This document shows, piece after piece, positions 16,193 through 23,279 of a stretch of DNA of 29,206 bases. The first letter of the stretch is position 1. The number at the start of each line of letters is the position of its first letter. Made by a program: the position numbers and the translations under genes. The notes beneath the pieces are model-generated. The model saw nothing but the letters and a program-made list of their open reading frames with translations. It did not search any database and was not told where the DNA came from. Source of the stretch: Betaproteobacteria bacterium UBA6910 (GTDB taxonomy: Bacteria; Pseudomonadota; Gammaproteobacteria; Burkholderiales; UBA6910); the NCBI GenBank assembly GCA_002451065.1, contig DKBC01000196.1, forward strand, positions 737 to 29,942, in the 5' to 3' direction.

Positions 16193-16205
16193 ACCAAAAC
16201 AATGC
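16191..16205. promoter_or_regulatory. NtrC-like enhancer site
   Basis: GCAC-N7-ATGC, one mismatch from the NtrC dyad GCAC-N7-GTGC, lies about 100 bases upstream of the sigma-54-type promoter. That is a usual enhancer distance. The position and form together support NtrC control; the single site is weak evidence alone. Confidence 0.4.
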
Positions 16206-16294
16206 GCGGAGCCCCGCCCCAGTATCTGTTCTCGATGCGCCCGCGTGGCGTTAAGGCGGGAAACGCCAAGAGAAAATCGACAAGGTTCGGTTGC

Positions 16295-16310
16295 TGGCAC
16301 GCTTGATGCA
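16295..16310 (+). promoter_or_regulatory. Sigma-54 (RpoN) promoter of the cyanate operon
   Basis: TGGCACGCTTGATGCA matches the -24/-12 consensus TGGCACR-N4-TTGCW with one mismatch and has the invariant GG-N10-GC spacing. It ends 39 bases before the operon's first start codon. Cyanate is a nitrogen source, so RpoN/NtrC control makes biological sense. Confidence 0.65.
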
Positions 16311-16349
16311 TTGCACTACAGGCCCATCCCTGACAGAGGAATGATAACG

Positions 16350-17699
16350 ATGTCCAGCTTCGACAATCCCCTCGATCCGAACGTAAGTTTGCGCGGCGGC
16401 TGCTCCTGCGGCCGGCATTTGAGCCAGTCCGAGCATGACGCCGCAGCGCAGGAGCTCCAAGGCCGGGCGGTGGAGTCCGCGGTGATTCGTGCCCTGTTTC
16501 CCCAAGACAATGCCCGGCGGGCGGTGCTGAAGGCGGTGGGCGCGAGCGCGCTCCTGGCGGCGGTGAACCAGGCATTTCCCCTGAAGCTGGCCAAGGAAGC
16601 GTTTGCCGATACCGGCGGCAAGCTGGAGAAATCGAAACTCAAAGTGGGCTTCATCCCCATCACCTGTGCCACGCCGATCATCATGGCGCATCCCATGGGC
16701 TTCTATTCCAGGCACGGGCTCGATGTGGAAGTGGTGAAGACCGCGGGCTGGGCAGTTGTGCGCGACAAGGCGCTCAACAAGGAGTACGACGCCGCCCACA
16801 TGCTCTCCCCCATGCCCCTGGCCATCACCCTGGGCGCCGGGTCGAATCCGATTCCCTACACCATGCCCGCGGTGGAGAACATCAACGGCCAGGCCATCAC
16901 CCTGGCCATCAGGCACAAGGACAGGCGGGACCCCAAGTCGTGGAAGGGGTTCAAGTTTGCGGTGCCCTTCGACTACTCCATGCACAACTACCTGCTGCGC
17001 TACTACGTGGCGGAGCACGGCATCGATCCGGACAAGGATATCCAGATCCGCGTCGTGCCGCCTCCCGAAATGGTAGCCAATCTGCGGGCCGACAACATCG
17101 ACGGCTTTCTGGCCCCGGACCCCGTCAACCAGCGCGCGGTGTACGACGGCGTCGGCTTCATCCACATCCTGTCCAAGGACATCTGGGAGAACCATCCCTG
17201 CTGCGCTTTCGCCGCCAGCAAGGAGTTCGTCACCACCATGCCGAACACCTACAAGGCGCTGCTGAAGGCCATCATCGACGCCACGGCCTACGCCAGCAAG
17301 CCGGAAAACCGGAAGGAGATCGCCGCGGCCATCGCTCCCGCCAACTATCTCAACCAGCCGGTGACGGTGGTGGAGCAGGTGCTGACCGGAACGTTCGCAG
17401 ACGGCCTGGGCGCGGTGCAGAAGGTGCCGAACCGCATCGATTTCGATCCTTTCCCCTGGCACTCCTTCGCGGTGTGGATCATGACCCAGATGAAGCGCTG
17501 GGGACAGGTCCAGGGGGATGTGGACTACGCCAAGGTGGCCCAGGAGGTATATCTCGCCACGGACACCGCCAAGCTGATGAAGGAGGTGGGACTGACCCCG
17601 CCGTCGGCGACGAGCAAGACCTTTGTCGTCATGGGCAAAACCTTCGACCCCGCGAAGCCCGCCGACTACGTCAACAGCTTCGCCATCAAGAGGGCGTGA
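16350..17699 (+). CDS. cynA: Cyanate/nitrate-type ABC transporter substrate-binding protein
   Basis: A 449-residue periplasmic binding protein of the NrtA/CmpA/CynA group. The ATG at 16350 is chosen because the AGAGGA ribosome site lies 9 bases before it; the ATG at 16341 abuts the site. The N-terminus is unusual: about 50 residues with Cys18-x-Cys20 (GGCSCGRH) come before the export signal, which carries a twin-arginine motif (Arg56-Arg57, RRAVLKAVG) and so suggests Tat export. The mature part (LKVGFIPITCATPIIMAHPMGFYSRHGLDVEV, then GFLAPDPVNQRAV) is typical of the group. Nitrate or bicarbonate would also fit the fold, but the cyanase gene at the operon end points to cyanate. Confidence 0.85.
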   Translation: MSSFDNPLDPNVSLRGGCSCGRHLSQSEHDAAAQELQGRAVESAVIRALFPQDNARRAVLKAVGASALLAAVNQAFPLKLAKEAFADTGGKLEKSKLKVGFIPITCATPIIMAHPMGFYSRHGLDVEVVKTAGWAVVRDKALNKEYDAAHMLSPMPLAITLGAGSNPIPYTMPAVENINGQAITLAIRHKDRRDPKSWKGFKFAVPFDYSMHNYLLRYYVAEHGIDPDKDIQIRVVPPPEMVANLRADNIDGFLAPDPVNQRAVYDGVGFIHILSKDIWENHPCCAFAASKEFVTTMPNTYKALLKAIIDATAYASKPENRKEIAAAIAPANYLNQPVTVVEQVLTGTFADGLGAVQKVPNRIDFDPFPWHSFAVWIMTQMKRWGQVQGDVDYAKVAQEVYLATDTAKLMKEVGLTPPSATSKTFVVMGKTFDPAKPADYVNSFAIKRA

Positions 17700-17703
17700 C
17701 CAG

Positions 17704-18543
17704 ATGGCCCGCAAATCCTGGGCGCCGGCGCTGCTGTCGTTCCTGATCCTGTTTCTTTTCCTCGGCGTCTGGCACGTCGCCACGCTGCCGGAAAAAGGGG
17801 CCCAGGTGGTGGACGATGAGTACGCGAAGCTGGTGGGCGCCGCGGCGGCCTCCGGCCAGAAATCGGCCATGCCCGGTCCGGTGGATGTGGGGAAGAAGGT
17901 CTGGTCCCACCTGGCGGACCCGTTCTACGTGCGCGGCACCAACGACAAGGGAATCGGCATCCAGCTCGCCTATTCCATCATGCGGGTGCTGGTAGGCTTC
18001 TTCCTGGCCGCGCTGGTGGCAATTCCCCTGGGCTTCCTGATCGGCATGTCGCCGACGGTCTACAAGGCCCTGGATCCCTTCATCCAGGTGCTGAAGCCGG
18101 TGTCGCCCCTGGCCTGGATGCCGCTGGCGCTGTTCACCATCAAGGACAGCGGCCTGTCGGCGATATTCGTCATCTTCATCTGCTCCCTGTGGCCAATGCT
18201 GATCAACACCGCCTTCGGCGTCATGTCGGTGCGCAAGGAGTGGCTGAACGTAGCGCGAACCCTGGAGGTGGGCCCCCTGCGCAAGGCGTTTCGCGTGATC
18301 CTGCCGGCGGCCGCTCCCACCATCATGACCGGAATGCGAATCTCCATCGGCATCGCCTGGCTGGTGATCGTGGCCGCGGAAATGCTGGTGGGAGGAACGG
18401 GCATCGGCTACTTCGTCTGGAACGAGTGGAACAACCTTTCCATCACCAACATCCTGTCGGCCATCCTCGCCATCGGGCTCATCGGTATGCTGCTGGACGC
18501 CGTCCTGAACCGCCTGGCGAAGGCGGTCACCTTCCCGGAATGA
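17704..18543 (+). CDS. cynB: Cyanate ABC transporter permease
   Basis: A 279-residue inner-membrane permease of the NrtB/SsuC/TauC type. There is an N-terminal hydrophobic segment (residues 8-26), a periplasmic loop, then about five membrane helices. The cytoplasmic coupling (EAA) loop reads [27 protein letters not shown], contacting the ATPase. The ATG at 17704 lies 4 bases after the binding-protein stop codon. Its own stop overlaps the ATPase start as ATGA, so the transporter genes are tightly coupled. Confidence 0.88.
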   Translation: MARKSWAPALLSFLILFLFLGVWHVATLPEKGAQVVDDEYAKLVGAAAASGQKSAMPGPVDVGKKVWSHLADPFYVRGTNDKGIGIQLAYSIMRVLVGFFLAALVAIPLGFLIGMSPTVYKALDPFIQVLKPVSPLAWMPLALFTIKDSGLSAIFVIFICSLWPMLINTAFGVMSVRKEWLNVARTLEVGPLRKAFRVILPAAAPTIMTGMRISIGIAWLVIVAAEMLVGGTGIGYFVWNEWNNLSITNILSAILAIGLIGMLLDAVLNRLAKAVTFPE

Positions 18544-19454
18544 GCCCCGTGTCGGACCAGCCTTTCGTCAAGCTCGAAGGTGTCGCCAAGCGCTTCCAGA
18601 CCGGCGGCGGCGCCAACACGGTGTTCGAAGACCTCTGGCTCAGCTTCGGGCAGGGCGAGTTCGTGTGCGTGGTGGGACACTCCGGCTGCGGCAAGACCAC
18701 CATCCTCAATATCCTCTCCGGACTCGAGCGCCCCAGCGAGGGATACGTCTTCATACAGGGACGCGAGATCGCAGGACCCAGCCTGGACAGGGCCGTGATC
18801 TTCCAGAGCCACGCCCTGCTGCCGTGGCTCACCGTGTTGCAGAACATTGCCTTCGCCGTGAAGTCGCGGTGGCCCGACTGGGACAAGGGGAGGGTGCGCG
18901 AGCATTGCCAGAGGTACATAGACCTGGTGAACCTGACCGGCGCCGAGAAGAAGCGGCCTGCGGAGCTCTCCGGCGGCATGAAGCAGCGCGTCGGCATCGC
19001 CCGCGCCCTCTCCATAGAGCCCATGATGCTGCTCATGGACGAGCCGTTCTCGGCCCTGGACGCGCTCACCCGAGGCGTGCTGCAGGAGGAAGTGCTCAAG
19101 ATCTGCGGCGAAACGCGCCAGACCGTGTTCATGATCACCCACGACGTGGACGAAGCGATCCTCCTAGCCGACAAGATCGTGCTCATGACCAACGGGCCTG
19201 AGGCACGCATCGCGGAGGTGGTGCTCAACACGCTGCCGCGCAACCGCGACCGCCATGATCTGCATCGGCATCCCCATTACTACCCGATCCGCAACCACCT
19301 GCTGGATTTCCTAATCGACCGGTCGAAGAACTTCCACCAGGAACTCGGGTTCAAGAATTGCGACCCCAAGAATCCCCCGCTCGTCATGCCCGGCATCAGC
19401 GAAGTGCGGGCCGAGCGGCCTCCCTCCCCGGCCCTCGCCGGCCTCCGCACCTGA
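18540..19454 (+). CDS. cynD: Cyanate ABC transporter ATP-binding protein
   Basis: A 304-residue ABC ATPase of the NrtD/SsuB/TauB type. It has Walker A GHSGCGKT (46-53), Q-loop Gln89 in [10 protein letters not shown], signature LSGGM (143-147), Walker B MLLMDEP (163-169) with catalytic Glu168, and H-loop His201 in ITHDVDEA. The start is the ATG overlapping the permease stop. The C-terminal 60 residues after the core ([12 protein letters not shown], ending in a Pro/Arg tail) are longer than a minimal ATPase, as in NrtD-like subunits. The cyanase gene follows after 15 bases. Confidence 0.88.
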   Translation: MSPVSDQPFVKLEGVAKRFQTGGGANTVFEDLWLSFGQGEFVCVVGHSGCGKTTILNILSGLERPSEGYVFIQGREIAGPSLDRAVIFQSHALLPWLTVLQNIAFAVKSRWPDWDKGRVREHCQRYIDLVNLTGAEKKRPAELSGGMKQRVGIARALSIEPMMLLMDEPFSALDALTRGVLQEEVLKICGETRQTVFMITHDVDEAILLADKIVLMTNGPEARIAEVVLNTLPRNRDRHDLHRHPHYYPIRNHLLDFLIDRSKNFHQELGFKNCDPKNPPLVMPGISEVRAERPPSPALAGLRT

Positions 19455-19469
19455 AACAAGGAGATCTCC

Positions 19470-19958
19470 ATGAAACACGCCAGCAGCGAAGGAGTAAAGA
19501 TGATGTCCCACCCCATGTCCCGCGCGGATGTCACCGAGCTGATCGTGGCCGCCAAGATCCAGAAGGGCCTCACCTGGAAGGAAGCGGCCGCCAGAATCGG
19601 AACGAGCCCCGAATGGACTACTGCGGCCCTGCTGGGCCAGATGCAGCTCTCGAAGGAACAGGCGGAGGCCGCCGGGAAGCTCTTCGATCTCCCGGATGAA
19701 GCGGTGAAGCTCCTGCAGGTGGTGCCCTACAAGGGCTCGCTCCCCACGGCAGTGCCCACCGACCCGCTGATCTACCGTTTCTACGAGCTCGTGAACGTCT
19801 ATGGCACCACTTTCAAGGAGCTGATCCACGAGGAGTTCGGCGACGGGATCATGAGCGCCATCGACTTTGAGATGAAGCTTGAGCGCCAGCCCGATTCCAA
19901 GGGAGACCGCGTCAGAATCACCATGAGCGGAAAGTACCTGCCCTACAAGAGCTACTAA
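19470..19958 (+). CDS. cynS: Cyanase (cyanate hydratase)
   Basis: A 162-residue cyanase, which converts cyanate and bicarbonate to ammonia and carbon dioxide (through carbamate), detoxifying cyanate and feeding nitrogen to the cell. The catalytic Arg103, Glu106 and Ser129 fall in IYRFYELVNVYG and GIMSAIDF, the conserved C-terminal dimer region. The N-terminal part (KEAAARIGTSPEWTTAALLGQ) is the helix-turn-helix-like domain. The start ATG has an AAGGAG ribosome site; the N-terminus is about six residues longer than the E. coli enzyme. It completes the transport operon and is followed by an imperfect stem-loop. Confidence 0.95.
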   Translation: MKHASSEGVKMMSHPMSRADVTELIVAAKIQKGLTWKEAAARIGTSPEWTTAALLGQMQLSKEQAEAAGKLFDLPDEAVKLLQVVPYKGSLPTAVPTDPLIYRFYELVNVYGTTFKELIHEEFGDGIMSAIDFEMKLERQPDSKGDRVRITMSGKYLPYKSY

Positions 19959-20286
19959 GCTTGACCAGGGGCGGAGCGCCTGCGCCCGCCCCGCTCCCCC
20001 TGGCGCGGTTCTGCCTCCCTCAACTCTGACGCCGCACGGTAATAAAGTCCCTACCCGAATCCTGTGACGCAACGCCACAGGCACTTGCTTCGGACTGCTT
20101 CCCGCGAAGCAACTCATTGATTTTGTTTCGTGGTCCACGGGCTACCTTAGGAACCCGGTTTGCGCGCAAGCAACGACCTCGCCGCGCCCAGCTTTCATGT
20201 GTCATTTTTCCTTGGGTACCGATCTCCACGGCGAGTAGCTTTCCTGGGGAAACCGAAGAACCTAGACCCACGTGGGAGGTCCCAAA
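19959..20286. other. 328-base non-coding, hairpin-rich region
   Basis: No convincing gene is seen on either strand. After the cynS stem-loop come a 6-bp hairpin with a 9-base loop (20061-20081), an 8-bp hairpin with a 12-base loop (20085-20112, TTGCTTCG with CGAAGCAA), the palindrome CGTGGTCCACG (20129-20139), and the palindrome TTGCGCGCAA. The last 90 bases are the leader of the DUF3568 lipoprotein gene. I do not recognise a known riboswitch. Confidence 0.55.
19965..20003 (+). terminator. Possible terminator stem-loop after cynS
   Basis: CCAGGG (19965-19970) pairs with CCCTGG (19998-20003), and GGAGC (19973-19977) with GCTCC (19993-19997), leaving a two-base bulge and a 15-base loop. It starts 7 bases after the cynS stop. 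No T-run follows, so it may be a weak or Rho-assisted end or an mRNA-stabilising hairpin. Confidence 0.45.
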
Positions 20287-20679
20287 ATGAGGAAAACCGC
20301 CGCATTGATGATCGCGCTCTCGGCCACGCTGCTGGCCGGCTGCGAAACCATCGCCATCACTGCCGCCGGCATTGGCGCTTCCACCGGCATCAACCATGCC
20401 CTCTCGGGCATCATCCAGCGCACCTTCAGCCAACCGCTGCCCAAAGTGGAAAAGGCGACCCTCCGATCCCTCAACCAGATGGGAATGCAGGTGGCGGCGG
20501 TGGAGCGAAACGAGCAGGGCAAGGTCATCAAGGCCACCTGCAAGGAGCGGAACGTGGAGATCGAACTCGAGGCGCTGACGCCGGCTGCTACCCGGATGGT
20601 GGCGACGGCCAAGAGCGGCATGTTCTATGACGGCGCCACCGCTACCGAGATCGTGCTCCAGACCGAAAGAAAACTGTAG
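20287..20679 (+). CDS. DUF3568 lipoprotein
   Basis: A 130-residue lipoprotein. The signal ends in a lipobox LLAGC with Cys19. The mature part (PLPKVEKATLRSLNQMGMQV and ERNVEIELEALTPAATRMVA) matches DUF3568, a small proteobacterial lipoprotein family of unknown role. The ATG at 20287 has a GGGAGG ribosome site within GTGGGAGGTCCC; a GTG five codons upstream would place the ribosome site inside the coding region. Its position after a structured leader suggests post-transcriptional control is possible. It ends 20 bases before an intrinsic terminator. Confidence 0.8.
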   Translation: MRKTAALMIALSATLLAGCETIAITAAGIGASTGINHALSGIIQRTFSQPLPKVEKATLRSLNQMGMQVAAVERNEQGKVIKATCKERNVEIELEALTPAATRMVATAKSGMFYDGATATEIVLQTERKL

Positions 20680-20699
20680 CAGGCTGTCGAAGCTCCCCA

Positions 20700-20732
20700 G
20701 GGCCGGTGCCAATGCGCCGGCCCTCGTTTTTT
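20700..20732 (+). terminator. Intrinsic terminator after the DUF3568 gene
   Basis: GGGCCGG (20700-20706) pairs with CCGGCCC (20717-20723), followed by TTTTTT at 20727-20732. The T-run touches the stop codon of the convergent HicA-like gene. Confidence 0.8.
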
Positions 20733-21010
20733 CAGCGCCGCCCTTCCTCGTACAGCGAGGGCGTGACCCGGGCGCTCGCCAGATATCCGCGCAAATGCAT
20801 CACGTCCTGCCGGCTGAGCGTGGTCCCGTGATGGGGCCGGTGCAGAACGCCCTCGACGCCGTTGAGAACGACCCGGATGCGGGCGCCGGAGAGATTCTCG
20901 ATCCTGGCGCCCAGGTGGTTGAGCAGCGACTCGATCTCCCGCCAATGGATGTTCCCGCTCACCGGGTCGTGGAACAGGGTGCGGATCAGGTTTTCGTGCT
21001 TGTGGCTCAT
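20732..21010 (-). CDS. HicA-like protein (toxin family), apparently without HicB
   Basis: A 92-residue protein resembling the HicA family. The N-terminal KHENLIRTLFHDPVSGNIHWREIESLLNHLGA block and the RPHHGTTLSRQDVMHLRGYLASA block are typical; the histidine in RPHHG is where HicA ribonucleases have their catalytic His. HicA toxins cleave mRNA and are neutralised by HicB, but no HicB gene is adjacent on either side, so it may be an orphan or a non-toxic paralogue. The ATG lacks a strong ribosome site. Upstream is a dyad with flanking repeats (21018-21053). Confidence 0.65.
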   Translation of the reverse strand: MSHKHENLIRTLFHDPVSGNIHWREIESLLNHLGARIENLSGARIRVVLNGVEGVLHRPHHGTTLSRQDVMHLRGYLASARVTPSLYEEGRR

Positions 21011-21017
21011 TACGCTC

Positions 21018-21053
21018 GGATACTTCGCTCAATGCAGTTGAGCGGAGGATACT
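21018..21053. promoter_or_regulatory. Operator-like dyad with flanking direct repeats upstream of the HicA-like gene
   Basis: CGCTCAA (21026-21032) and TTGAGCG (21038-21044) form a perfect 7-bp dyad around TGCAG. A direct repeat GGATACT flanks it on both sides (21018-21024 and 21047-21053). It ends only 8 bases before the gene's start codon, a usual place for an operator. Confidence 0.55.
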
Positions 21054-21120
21054 GCACCTCAGGGGGCCGCGCGACCCCCGCGCCCTCCGCGCCCGGGGCG
21101 GAGCGTTGCCGCCGCGCTAG

Positions 21121-22072
21121 TCAATCAGTGGTCGGAAATCGCGCGGTGGCCAGCGTCCCCCCGCCGGAGGAAGGCGCTGATAGCGTCACGTTCGCGCCAT
21201 GAAGGTTGGCGATTTCCTTGACGATGGCGAGCCCGAGCCCGCATCCCTCTCCTGCGCTTGCATCGAGGCGGTAAGGGCGCTCGAACACCTTCTTCCGCTC
21301 ATGCTCGGGAATGGTCGCGCCGATGTTTTCCACCTCCAGCACGCGCGACCGGTCGGGGTTGATGTGAGTGAGCACCGTGACGCGCCGGGGCCGCGGCGTG
21401 TAGGGAATCGCATTGTCCAGCAGATTGGCCAGCAACTCCCGGAGCAGAACTCCATCGCCCTGGACCGCAGCCGCCTCCAGCTCGACACCAAGGTCCAGTC
21501 CGGCCGCCATCGCGCGGATCACGTATAGATCGGCGCCTTCCTGCGCCAATTCCTGAAGGTCGACGGGCCGGAAGTTTGCCGGATGATTGGCCGCCGGCTC
21601 GGCCCGCGCCAGGGACAGCAGCTGGCTGGCCAGGTGCGCCGTACGCCCGGTGGCGCTGCGCGACTGATCCAGGACATGGTGGCGCCCGCCGGATCAGTTT
21701 CCTGCAATGCCAGTTCGAGCTGGGTCTGCAGCGCCGCCAGGAGTGTGCCCAGCTGGTAGGCGGCGAAAGCAAGTCGGAACTCCCGGCCACGACCCGCTCG
21801 TTGGGTCCGCGCACTTGAAACAGGATGCGGTCGAAACGACCCGTCTGGAGCACCTGCTGCGCCTGGGGTGAAAGGTCGAGCACGATCTGCCCTCCCTCCT
21901 CCGTCACCCGCTTCGCCAGCGCAGCGGCGCTGTGGAGCAGTCCGGCATCGAATGCCCGGGACGACACGCTCAACGCCACCAGGTAGGCGACCAGGGCCCG
22001 GAGCAGCAGCACCGCGCGCAGCGGCAACAGCAACCAGACCAGGAGCCGCCAGCGGACACTATCCCGAATCAT
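21121..22072 (-). pseudogene. Broken sensor histidine kinase (TctE/QseC type)
   Basis: Three frames together give a kinase. First: an ATG at 22072, one membrane helix and part of a 2CSK_N-like periplasmic domain (FDAGLLHSAAALAKRVTEEG to about residue 101). Second: from about 21760, a DHp helix (YQLGTLLAALQTQLELALQE). Third: from about 21672 to the stop, the DHp second helix and the ATPase domain (N box LANLLDNAIPYTP, G2 box GCGLGLAIV). The phospho-acceptor His of the usual HQLRTPL motif is Tyr (codon at 21756-21758) and the Pro is lost. The second membrane helix and HAMP domain are missing. The G1 box reads VENIGATIP instead of D-x-G-x-G. It could not act as a kinase. Confidence 0.85.
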
Positions 22073-22616
22073 CCGGCGCCCGGTCCAGCATGTAGCCCAG
22101 GCCGCGCACGGTGCGGATGACCACGCCACCGGGCTCCAGCTTGGCCTGCAGCCGGTGCACGTACTGCTCTACGGCGTTCAGGGTGATTTCGTCGTCCCAG
22201 CCGCACAAGGCCCGGAGGATTTTCTGCTTGTTCACGATGCGCCCTGCCTGGGGAAGGAGCAATTCCAGCAATCCCCAGTCGCGAACGCTCAATTCCACGG
22301 GCTGGCCATTGAGCCAGGCTCGGCGACCGATGGTGTCAAGGGCGAGAGGTCCGTGGACAAGAATCGGGCTCGGGTTGCCATGGCGGCGCCGGAGCGGCGC
22401 CCGGATGCGGGCCCCGGGTTCCGAGAACTCGAAGGGCTTTACCAGATAGTCGTCGGCTCCCAGGTCCAGGATCCCCGCGTCTTAGTCTTCCACCTCGAGG
22501 GAAGTATCCGCGGACGTACCGCTCTTGACCCAGTCCACGGCATATCCGTCCTTCTCGAGCAGGCGCGAGATTCCGTCGCCGAGCAGCGGGTCATCCTCGA
22601 CGATAAGGAGTCTCAA
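22059..22616 (-). pseudogene. Broken OmpR-family response regulator
   Basis: One frame reads as a response regulator from a TTG at 22616 (LRLLIVEDDPLLGDGISRLL) to a winged-helix DNA-binding domain (RDWGLLELLLPQAGRIV, VEQYVHRLQAKLEPGG, TVRGLGYML). Two defects: a TAA at 22482-22484, probably a former Tyr codon, and directly after it about 35-45 codons are missing, so the sequence jumps to LDLGADDYLVKPFE. The deleted part held the phospho-acceptor Asp and the conserved Thr. The gene overlaps the start of the kinase by 14 bases, as in intact qseBC/tctDE-type pairs. Confidence 0.85.
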
Positions 22617-22817
22617 GGGAAGCGGAGTTTCCGCCCCGGCGGCAACCGCGCAACGGGGCTCAGGCGAGCACCCTGACTCGCGTGCGATCTGTAGCGACCC
22701 GGCGCGGAAATCTTTCTGCCGGGCGATCCCGCGCGGGCAGGTGAAAGCACGGTTCGGGTCGCCATCTCCAAGGATCTGACTTACACTGCAGGCGCTGTTC
22801 AGTCTTCGGGAAGGGCA

Positions 22818-23279
22818 ATGATTTCATTGCAAATCAACGGCAAGACCCACGAGCTCGATGTGGAGCCCGAGATGCCCCTGCTGTGGGTGCTGCGGGACGT
22901 GCTGGGACTCACCGGCACCAAGTATGGCTGCGGCATCGCTTTTTGCGGCGCCTGCACGGTGCAGGTGGACGGCGACGCGGTACGCTCCTGCGTGATGCCC
23001 GTGGCCGCGGTAGCGGGCAAGGCCGTGACCACCATCGAGGCGCTCGGCGGCGACAGCCTGCATCCGCTGCAGCAAGCCTGGATCGACGCCCAAGTGCCGC
23101 AGTGCGGGTACTGCCAGCCGGGATTCCTGCTGGCCGCGACGGCCCTGCTCGCGAGAACGCCGAACCCCACCGACCAGGAGATCAACGACGCCCTCGGGAA
23201 CATCTGCCGCTGCGGCACCTACCCCCGCATTCGGGAGGCCCTGCGCCTCGTGATCGCCAAGTCGGGAGGCCCACAATGA
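22818..23279 (+). CDS. iorA: Isoquinoline 1-oxidoreductase-type small subunit (2Fe-2S)
   Basis: A 153-residue iron-sulfur subunit of a molybdenum hydroxylase. Plant-type cluster cysteines are Cys38, 43, 46 and 58 (CGIAFCGAC); the second cluster uses Cys96, 99, 130 and 132 (QCGYC and ICRCGTY). It passes electrons from the molybdenum subunit encoded next. The IorA type is proposed from length and context; other small subunits (aldehyde, nicotinate) have the same motifs. The ATG has a GGGAAGG ribosome site 4 bases upstream. A TACACT element at 22782-22787 may be the -10 box. The stop overlaps the start of the large subunit (ATGA). Confidence 0.85.
   Translation: MISLQINGKTHELDVEPEMPLLWVLRDVLGLTGTKYGCGIAFCGACTVQVDGDAVRSCVMPVAAVAGKAVTTIEALGGDSLHPLQQAWIDAQVPQCGYCQPGFLLAATALLARTPNPTDQEINDALGNICRCGTYPRIREALRLVIAKSGGPQ

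Larger units (their letters stand above)
16044..16349. other. Non-coding region upstream of the cyanate operon
   Basis: This 306-base gap between the cupin and cyanate-binding protein starts holds no convincing gene. It contains an 8-bp inverted repeat (16168-16192), an NtrC-like site (16191-16205) and a sigma-54-type promoter (16295-16310), all annotated separately. No cynR-type regulator gene is found here. Confidence 0.7.

Noticed and set aside
20041..20286. A cyclic-di-GMP-type riboswitch before the DUF3568 gene
   Set aside because: Fragments such as GACGCAACGCCACAGG recall the class, but the tetraloop and receptor elements cannot be placed, so it is left as an unclassified structured region.
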